Source: Cytophagales bacterium (GTDB lineage Bacteria; Bacteroidota; Bacteroidia; Cytophagales; Spirosomataceae). Taken from it: a stretch of DNA of 11,433 nt. Position 1 is the stretch's first letter. Each line of letters opens with the position of its first letter. The position numbers were made by a program, and so were the translations under genes. The notes beneath the pieces are model-generated. The model saw only the letters and a program-made list of their open reading frames with translations. It was not told where the DNA came from and searched no databases. The DNA lies in contig JABMMK010000258.1 of NCBI GenBank assembly GCA_013205605.1, forward strand, positions 1-11,433, given 5' to 3'. Below, piece by piece: positions 1-5,434 of this stretch.

Positions 1-314
1 GCCGTATCTAATGCTCCACGAATAATGTGATAACGCACACCCGGTAAGTCTTTTACACGACCACCACGAATCAATACGATCGAGTGCTCTTGCAAGTTGT
101 GACCCTCACCTGGAATGTAAGCATTCACTTCTTTTTGGTTTGTCAAACGTACACGCGCTACTTTACGCATCGCTGAGTTTGGTTTCTTTGGAGTCGTCGT
201 GTATACACGTGTACAAACCCCTCTTCTCTGTGGACAAGAATCCAAAGCAGGTGACTTAGATTTCCAAGTCATTTGCTCACGTCCCTTGCGCACTAATTGC
301 TGAATAGTTGGCAT
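1..314 (-). CDS. rpsL: 30S ribosomal protein S12 (5' part, cut by window edge)
   Basis: Translating the minus strand from the ATG at 312-314 gives 104 complete residues of ribosomal protein S12 before the window edge. The protein sits in the decoding centre of the small ribosomal subunit and helps control accuracy. The start reads MPTIQQLVRKGRE, and the family blocks RGVCTRVYTTTPKKPNSAMRK (around residues 31-51), GEGHNLQEHS (69-78) and RGGRVKDLPGVRYH (83-96) are all present. K43 and K88 (42 and 87 in the usual numbering without Met), where streptomycin-resistance changes fall, are both lysine. D89, the residue methylthiolated in many bacteria, is kept. About 20 C-terminal residues are missing because they lie outside the window. 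A TAnnTTTG promoter lies 94 bases upstream, so this is probably the first gene of the str operon (rpsL-rpsG-fusA in many bacteria). The later genes are not visible here. Confidence 0.98.
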   Translation of the reverse strand, partial: MPTIQQLVRKGREQMTWKSKSPALDSCPQRRGVCTRVYTTTPKKPNSAMRKVARVRLTNQKEVNAYIPGEGHNLQEHSIVLIRGGRVKDLPGVRYHIIRGALDT

Positions 315-367
315 TTTAGCGTAATTACCTGTTTAAATATAAATTCTATTAAATCCCTGCAGCAAAT

Positions 368-390
368 GATACTCATACGATTGAGTTATC
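368..390 (-). promoter_or_regulatory. possible stem-loop in the rpsL leader
   Basis: On the minus strand the leader can fold as GATA-(bulged A)-CTCA, loop ATCGTA, TGAG-TATC, an 8-bp stem with one bulge. It lies roughly in the first quarter of the predicted 88-base leader. There is no T-tract after it, so it is not a terminator. Ribosomal operons are often controlled by ribosomal proteins binding leader RNA, but nothing here proves that. It could be chance in a short AT-rich region. Confidence 0.25.
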
Positions 391-407
391 CCACACTAAC
401 GGGGGTG

Positions 408-437
408 CAAAGTTAATAAATTGAAACGAAAAACAAA
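408..437 (-). promoter_or_regulatory. Bacteroidota-type promoter of rpsL / str operon
   Basis: Read on the minus strand, TTTG (434-437) is followed after 18 bases by TAACTTTG (408-415). This fits the Bacteroidota primary sigma factor consensus TTTG-N(17-23)-TAnnTTTG exactly. The bases just after it, CACCCCC, are a common continuation at strong promoters of the phylum. Transcription would begin near 402, giving a leader of about 88 bases before the rpsL ATG. The -33 element lies only 17 bases past the uxuA stop codon. Confidence 0.8.
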
Positions 438-453
438 ATACGAATCAATAAAA

Positions 454-1644
454 TTATTTGACAAATCCACGGATTCCTAATTCCAAGCCACGTAATTCCG
501 CCAATCCCCTCAATCGGCCAATCGCCGTATACCCCGGATTCGTCTTTTTACCCTCTTGTAAATCGTCCAACATGCGATGTCCGTGATCTGGCCTAAATGG
601 TAATCTATAATCCTTCCGGCCTTCAGCGATTCGTTTATTTTGTTCTACCACCAATCCCTTCATCACACCAAACATATCCACATCTCCGTCCAAATGATCT
701 GCTTCATGGAAATTTCCAAACTCGTCTCTTCTTGTCGCTCTTAGGTGAATAAAATTAATCCGATGGCCCAATCGTTCCACCATTCCCACTAAATCATTGT
801 CGGCCCTTACCCCATAACTCCCTGTACAAAAGCACAAACCATTAACAGGACGATCATAGGCTTTTAATAACTGAACTGCATCGCTTTCCGTACTCACGAC
901 ACGCGGCAATCCTAAAATTGGATAGGGAGGATCATCAGGATGAATCGATAAATTAACCCCTTCTTCCTCTGCCACTGGGGCTATTTCTTTGATAAATTCA
1001 TATAAATGGCCGCGTAATTCGGCATCGCCAACTTCCAAATAGGTATCTATTGCTTCCTGAAATGATTTCAACGTAAAACTCTCCTCACTCCCAGGCAATC
1101 CCGCAATGACATTGCGAATCAATTTATCTTGTTGGCCCGATGTTGATTGATCAAACCAACGCTTTGCACGGGTGATTTCTTGCTCCGAATAATGTGCATC
1201 AGCACTTGGTCGCTTTAATAAATAGAGTTCAAATGCGGCAAATTCAGCTGAATCAAAGCGCAGGCCCGTACTACCATCTAGAAACTTAAAATCCAAATCA
1301 GTTCTTGTCCAGTCTAAAATAGGCATGAAATTATAACAAACAGTATCTAAGCCTGCTTTGGCAACATTACGTATCGATTGCTGATAATTCGCGATGTATT
1401 TTTTAAAATCCCCGGTTCTCGTCTTAATCGTTTCATGAATAGGGATACTTTCAATCACTGACCAAGTTAAACCTGAAGCCTCTATGATATTTTTTCTTTC
1501 CAAAATGTCGGCAACCTCCCAAACTTGTCCGTTGGGTATTTGATGCAATGCATTTACGATTCCCGTAGCACCTGCTTGACGTACATCTGATAATTTAACG
1601 GGGTCATTGGGACCAAACCAACGCCATGTCTGCTCTAAAGCCAT
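454..1644 (-). CDS. uxuA: D-mannonate dehydratase
   Basis: The enzyme removes water from D-mannonate to give 2-keto-3-deoxygluconate in the glucuronate branch of hexuronate breakdown, in the cytoplasm and with a divalent metal (Fe2+ or Mn2+). The 396-residue product aligns by eye along its whole length with E. coli UxuA (394 residues). It has EQTWRWFGPNDPV near the start, CYNFMPILDWTRTDL around 103-117, HPDDPP 235-240, CTGSYGVRADND 273-284, HLR 300-302 and RPDHGHRMLDDL 351-362; the conserved Cys and His residues in these blocks are the expected metal and substrate ligands. An in-frame TTG at 1656 would add four residues, but the ATG at 1642-1644 fits the family start better, so I chose it. 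No other hexuronate gene (uxuB, uxaC, kdgK) is visible nearby. The gene sits alone between a terminator and the rpsL promoter. Confidence 0.96.
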   Translation of the reverse strand: MALEQTWRWFGPNDPVKLSDVRQAGATGIVNALHQIPNGQVWEVADILERKNIIEASGLTWSVIESIPIHETIKTRTGDFKKYIANYQQSIRNVAKAGLDTVCYNFMPILDWTRTDLDFKFLDGSTGLRFDSAEFAAFELYLLKRPSADAHYSEQEITRAKRWFDQSTSGQQDKLIRNVIAGLPGSEESFTLKSFQEAIDTYLEVGDAELRGHLYEFIKEIAPVAEEEGVNLSIHPDDPPYPILGLPRVVSTESDAVQLLKAYDRPVNGLCFCTGSYGVRADNDLVGMVERLGHRINFIHLRATRRDEFGNFHEADHLDGDVDMFGVMKGLVVEQNKRIAEGRKDYRLPFRPDHGHRMLDDLQEGKKTNPGYTAIGRLRGLAELRGLELGIRGFVK

Positions 1645-1716
1645 ATCTTGTAACAATTTTTAAATGAAGCACTCCTATTTTTCTATTGGCTGTGTTTTGC
1701 CTACCAAATGAATCGT

Positions 1717-1750
1717 CAAAGTTAATCATAAAAGATTTCTATACATCAAG
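1717..1750 (-). promoter_or_regulatory. candidate uxuA promoter
   Basis: On the minus strand TAACTTTG (1717-1724) matches the Bacteroidota -7 consensus TAnnTTTG exactly. CTTG, three of four bases of the -33 element, lies 22 bases upstream, which is at the long end of the accepted spacing. Transcription would begin near 1711, about 66 bases before the uxuA ATG. No clear operator repeat is visible around it. Confidence 0.55.
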
Positions 1751-1779
1751 CTGCATAAAATTTGCTTAGGCAATCCCAC

Positions 1780-1815
1780 AAAAAAAACCTTATTCGGACA
1801 CCGAATAAGGTTTTT
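1780..1815 (-). terminator. intrinsic terminator of the DUF4301 gene
   Basis: A perfect 15-bp inverted repeat (1783-1797 with 1801-1815) has a loop of only three bases. Its core is CCTTATTCGG / CCGAATAAGG. On the minus strand the stem ends in a run of eight T (1787 down to 1780), the classical form for stopping the transcript of the gene ending at 1898. On the plus strand it ends in five T, so it could work both ways, but no plus-strand gene reads into it. It insulates the uxuA promoter from upstream transcription. Confidence 0.85.
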
Positions 1816-1897
1816 GTAATCAAGCATTTATATACTTTCTTAAAAATCTTTCAGAAAGGTTGCCAAAATTAATTGTTTTTTTGACAATTGAAAAAAT

Positions 1898-3373
1898 CTA
1901 GTCATTTTGATGTGCAGGCCTTAACAAATCGGTTACTGTTTTTACAGGGTTAAAGGTGTCTAACGGAACCTCCACAAAAATGGTATTCCAGTGCGCCATG
2001 GCCCCATTCCACAAACCTGGAAGCTCCTGCGCCTTCAATTTTCGACCATCCTTCGTCTTTTCAGTTATAAAGCCGGTTGACATATCCCGAAAACCCAATA
2101 AATTAAAATATTTCCCTTCATAATCCCTCGTTGAACAAACTAAATCCACGGGATTGAAATGGGTTGAATTTGAAAAAATTTCTTTTTGAGTTTCATTTTC
2201 CATATCCACTTGAGCCGACTCTACCAATTGCAAAGCAAAATTCCCTTGTCCATCCGAACACCAAAATGGTCCACCTCCGGGTTCACCCATATTTTTAACC
2301 ACACCACAAATTCGTGTAGGCCGGTGTAATATATTCTTTAGCCAATCCACTTTTTCCTCTTCACTTAAATAGCTGAATTCATTTGACATTTTAATGCCCA
2401 AATGGCTATTAGCAAATGCCAGTATCTCAACGATCAAACCTTCAGAGATTTCTCCTTGTAAGCGCAACAAATAATCCTTTATTTTTTCGGTAATGCTTAA
2501 AAGTAAACCACCTATTGCTTTTTTATATCGAATCGTTGATTCTCTCTTAGCATCAGGAACTACATTATCTATGTTTTTGATAAAAATTAAATCCGCTTTT
2601 ATTTCATTTAAATTTTCCAACAAAGCACCATGGCCAGCAGGTCTAAACAATATGTTTCCATCTTGTTCCCGAAATAATTCATTGTCTAATTGGACCGCCA
2701 CCGTGTCCGTCGCTGGCTTTTGTTCAGAAAACTGAACCTCATAATTGATTCCAAATTTCGACTCTAGTTTAGGCATTAACGCGCCAACTAAATTGACAAA
2801 TCTCGCTCGATGTTCTGGGGATACCGTAAAATGCAAACGAGCTTTTTTGCCGTCAGAAGCATATTCGGCCGCCTCGAATAAATGTTCTTCTAAAGGAGTT
2901 CTAGATCCATCCTCATAGGAATGAAAAGCCAATAAACCTTTGGGTAGCGAACCGTAATCCAAGCCTTTTTCACCCAATAACGTTTTAATAATTTCATTCG
3001 AATCTTGTCTAGAGCATGAACTTAACAATGCTTTTGAAAAAGCAAATTCATGTAAACGACTTAAAAATAGATCAGATTCTTTATTCGATTTGCCCTCTGA
3101 AATATGCTCAAATAATGACTTGAACATTCTTGTCGCCGCTCCTGAGGCCGGAACCATTTTCACGATTTGTAAATTTGCTTTGAGTATGTCAAATTGATTA
3201 ACCCAATGGCCCACTTCGGACTCAGATAATTTTAGAATTCCGTCGCCAATAACCGCCGACTTTTCTAAATTCATCCATGGAAATCCATTCCTGAAAAATT
3301 CAACTTGTTGGTAAACATCCTCTACTCTAATTCCCCTATTTTTTAGGTCCACTAAGTCCCTTTCTGACAACAT
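1898..3373 (-). CDS. DUF4301 family protein, likely nucleotidyltransferase-like
   Basis: I recognise this as the uncharacterised DUF4301 family, found mainly in Bacteroidota at about 500 residues. From the ATG at 3373 it is 491 residues with no signal peptide or membrane segment, so probably cytoplasmic. Motifs in order are VPASGAATRMFK (74-85), EQKPATDTVA (218-227), RPAGHGALLENL (244-255), IFIKNIDNVVPD (263-274) and GEPGGGPFW (363-371). The Gly-rich TRM block, the PxGHG block and the NIDN block resemble, in the same order, the substrate and metal sites of UDP-sugar pyrophosphorylases. A sugar- or other-metabolite nucleotidyltransferase is therefore my inference; the substrate is unknown. The frame stays open to 3466, and ATGs at 3379 and 3424 are alternatives. 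I chose 3373 because MLSERDLVDLKNRGI resembles usual family starts, while the upstream residues look like noncoding translation. It is divergent from recQ and ends before a strong terminator. Confidence 0.88.
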   Translation of the reverse strand: MLSERDLVDLKNRGIRVEDVYQQVEFFRNGFPWMNLEKSAVIGDGILKLSESEVGHWVNQFDILKANLQIVKMVPASGAATRMFKSLFEHISEGKSNKESDLFLSRLHEFAFSKALLSSCSRQDSNEIIKTLLGEKGLDYGSLPKGLLAFHSYEDGSRTPLEEHLFEAAEYASDGKKARLHFTVSPEHRARFVNLVGALMPKLESKFGINYEVQFSEQKPATDTVAVQLDNELFREQDGNILFRPAGHGALLENLNEIKADLIFIKNIDNVVPDAKRESTIRYKKAIGGLLLSITEKIKDYLLRLQGEISEGLIVEILAFANSHLGIKMSNEFSYLSEEEKVDWLKNILHRPTRICGVVKNMGEPGGGPFWCSDGQGNFALQLVESAQVDMENETQKEIFSNSTHFNPVDLVCSTRDYEGKYFNLLGFRDMSTGFITEKTKDGRKLKAQELPGLWNGAMAHWNTIFVEVPLDTFNPVKTVTDLLRPAHQND

Positions 3374-3452
3374 ACACATGGATTTAAACTTAAAATTAAT
3401 AGAATTTGCCCCGATATTTGACATTTTAAAAGAATAAATTTCAATCAAAAAA

Positions 3453-3482
3453 CAATAGTAGGCCATTCGCTATTTTCTCAAG
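3453..3482 (-). promoter_or_regulatory. candidate promoter of the DUF4301 gene
   Basis: On the minus strand CTTG (3479-3482) is followed after 18 bases by TACTATTG (3453-3460), a one-mismatch form of TAnnTTTG. Transcription would begin near 3447. If right, a protein start at 3466 is impossible, which leaves 3424, 3379 or 3373. The call is weak because both elements are imperfect. Confidence 0.35.
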
Positions 3483-3503
3483 AACTTTTTTTTGGTAGCT
3501 TTG
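3473..3503 (+). promoter_or_regulatory. candidate recQ promoter close to the start codon
   Basis: TAGCTTTG (3496-3503) matches the Bacteroidota -7 element TAnnTTTG exactly. TTTT (3473-3476), three of four bases of the -33 element, is 19 bases upstream. The recQ ATG begins at 3512, only 8 bases after the -7 element, so the transcript would have almost no leader. The -33 regions of this and the opposite-strand candidate promoter nearly coincide. Confidence 0.5.
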
Positions 3504-3511
3504 AATTACCT

Positions 3512-5434
3512 ATGAGTCAAATTCACGACATTCTAAAAACATATTGGGGATATTCAGAATTTAGACCTCTTCAAGAGGACATCATTCAGTCGGCTTTAAA
3601 CCAAAAAGATTGCTTAGCGCTTTTGCCTACTGGTGGGGGTAAATCACTGTGTTTTCAAGTTCCCGCCATGGCAATGGATGGGATTTGCATCGTAATCACT
3701 CCACTGATTGCTTTGATGCAAGATCAGGTAGACCAATTAACTCAAAGAGGAATTTCGGCCGTGGCCATTTATTCAGGCATGTCAAAAAGACAAATTGACA
3801 TTTTGTTGGATAATTGTATTTATGGCCAGATTAAATTCCTTTATATTTCTCCAGAGCGACTAAAAACCGAATTGCTCATTGAGCGAGCCAAACTAATGAA
3901 AATTTCATTATTGGTGGTCGATGAAGCGCATTGCATTTCACAATGGGGATATGACTTTAGGCCTGCTTATTTAGAGATTCAAAATTTCAAAACCTTATTT
4001 CCGAACGTCCCATGCATGGCGCTGACCGCATCAGCGACGTCAGAGGTCAAAAAAGATATTTTGGCCAATTTACAGCTAAAAAATCCAGCCGTTTTCCAAA
4101 AAAGTTTTAGCCGGGCTAACCTATCCTACTCCGTACTTTGGGAAGAAAATAAGGATGTAAAATTAGTTCAGATGATCCAAAAGGTAGGTGGCTCATCGAT
4201 TGTATATGCTAGAAACCGCAGAAAAACACAAGAAATAGCCAAAATGCTCTTGGATAAAGGAGTCAAAGCAACTTTCTATCACGCCGGTTTAGCCACCGAA
4301 GAAAGAACAAAAAGACAAAAAGATTGGATTGAGAATCATATTCAATGCATCGTGGCGACCAATGCCTTCGGGATGGGAATAGATAAATCAGACGTCCGAC
4401 TCGTCGTTCACATTGACCTTCCAGATTCAATGGAAGCCTATTATCAGGAAGCTGGCCGAGCTGGACGAGATGAAAAAAAAGCCTTTGGTGTCATTTTAAT
4501 TGAGGAGAATGATCTAATTGAATTAAAAGCACAATGGCAAAAATCATATCCCACCGCTGATATCATCAAAAGAACCTATCAATCCATCAGTAATTTTTTA
4601 CAAATTGCCGAAGGAAGTAGCGAGTTGTCCACACATGATTTTGATTGGCAAGAAATGGTTTCCCGCTACCAATTACCTTCCTCTGAAACGTTTTACGCGC
4701 TTAAAACACTCGAGTCTGAAGGCTTGATTTTAATGAGCGATGCGATGCAAAATCCATCAAAAATAAAAATTATTGTCAACTCTACCGACCTCTATGACTT
4801 TCAAATTAGAAATGAAAAATTTGAATCTATTTTAAAATATTTGCTAAGGCAGTTTGGCGGAAATTTGTACAACCAGTTTGTAACCATCTCTGAATCAACC
4901 ATAAGCCAACAATTTAAAGCACCCATCGCAGATATAGAAAGGTCATTGCAATTATTAGAAAAATTCGAAATTATCGAATACGAAAAACAAAATGGGCAAC
5001 CCAAAATCACTTTTTTAACCCCAAGAGCTTCGGTACACAATTTGCCGATTAGTTGGCACACCTATGTCGCAAAAAAAGATTCCAGCAAGTCAAAATTAGA
5101 TGCCATCGAAACCTATGTAAGGCAAAATCAATTTTGTAGAACGGCGCAAATATCTGCTTATTTCGGGGAGAACATCGAAATCCCCTGTGGCATTTGTGAT
5201 ATTTGCATTCAAGAAAAACGCGAAAATTCTGGAAAAGCATACCCCGAAGGCAACATCCAAGAAAGGAAGTTGATCCTTCAGTATTTAAAAAATGGTCCCA
5301 TGAATCTAAGCGACTTAGTCGACTGCCTCCGCCCTCTCTCTAAATCTGAGGCCATAAAAGTCATTCAATATAGCCTGGAAAGGGGGGAAGTTTTTTACGC
5401 TGATACGGAAACAGTAGCCTTGGCATCCTCTTGA
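3512..5434 (+). CDS. recQ: RecQ-family ATP-dependent DNA helicase
   Basis: RecQ helicases unwind DNA 3' to 5' during recombination and repair of stalled forks. This 640-residue protein has motif 0 (GYSEFRPLQ, 13-21), Walker A (PTGGGKS, 39-45), DEAH (137-140) followed by CISQWGYDFRP, motif V (FGMGIDKSDV, 286-295) and the arginine-finger motif VI (YYQEAGRAGRDE, 310-321). Zinc ligands are Cys542, 559, 562 and 565 (YFGE, then CGICDIC). Two winged-helix-like stretches (about 379-430 and 437-507) lie between the helicase core and the zinc site. The last 70 residues look like another small winged helix, and I see no HRDC domain. In E. coli RecQ the zinc site follows motif VI by about 60 residues; here the distance is about 220. 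The ATG at 3512 is needed to include motif 0. The 3' end overlaps lon on the other strand by 40 bases. Confidence 0.95.
   Translation: MSQIHDILKTYWGYSEFRPLQEDIIQSALNQKDCLALLPTGGGKSLCFQVPAMAMDGICIVITPLIALMQDQVDQLTQRGISAVAIYSGMSKRQIDILLDNCIYGQIKFLYISPERLKTELLIERAKLMKISLLVVDEAHCISQWGYDFRPAYLEIQNFKTLFPNVPCMALTASATSEVKKDILANLQLKNPAVFQKSFSRANLSYSVLWEENKDVKLVQMIQKVGGSSIVYARNRRKTQEIAKMLLDKGVKATFYHAGLATEERTKRQKDWIENHIQCIVATNAFGMGIDKSDVRLVVHIDLPDSMEAYYQEAGRAGRDEKKAFGVILIEENDLIELKAQWQKSYPTADIIKRTYQSISNFLQIAEGSSELSTHDFDWQEMVSRYQLPSSETFYALKTLESEGLILMSDAMQNPSKIKIIVNSTDLYDFQIRNEKFESILKYLLRQFGGNLYNQFVTISESTISQQFKAPIADIERSLQLLEKFEIIEYEKQNGQPKITFLTPRASVHNLPISWHTYVAKKDSSKSKLDAIETYVRQNQFCRTAQISAYFGENIEIPCGICDICIQEKRENSGKAYPEGNIQERKLILQYLKNGPMNLSDLVDCLRPLSKSEAIKVIQYSLERGEVFYADTETVALASS

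Noticed and set aside
127..188. Streptomycin-resistance changes in rpsL
   Set aside because: The two usual positions (42 and 87 in standard numbering) are both lysine, the sensitive form, so nothing unusual is seen in the visible part.
454..1644. uxuA as a recently transferred catabolic island
   Set aside because: Its base composition and style match the neighbours, it has a native-type promoter, and there is no integrase, repeat or partner catabolic gene beside it.
1645..1656. TTG start for uxuA at 1656
   Set aside because: It adds only four residues that are not typical of UxuA. The ATG at 1642-1644 gives MALEQTWRW, close to the known family start. An AGGAG about 14 bases before the TTG is suggestive, but Shine-Dalgarno use is weak in this phylum.
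1871..1889. AATTGT/ACAATT inverted repeat just after the DUF4301 stop, as a terminator
   Set aside because: The stem is only 6 bp and five of six pairs are A-T, so it would be unstable. The 15-bp repeat at 1783-1815 is a far better terminator for the same gene.
1645..1897. A small gene in the longest gap (1645-1897)
   Set aside because: I found only the uxuA promoter and leader and the terminator here; no short frame with a credible start and coding character is visible on either strand.
3374..3466. N-terminal extension of the DUF4301 protein up to 3466
   Set aside because: The frame is open, but the extra residues are rich in Phe/Ile/Tyr/Asn as expected of translated AT-rich noncoding DNA. 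The conserved start resembles MLSERDL at 3373, and the best promoter candidate on this strand would start transcription downstream of 3466.
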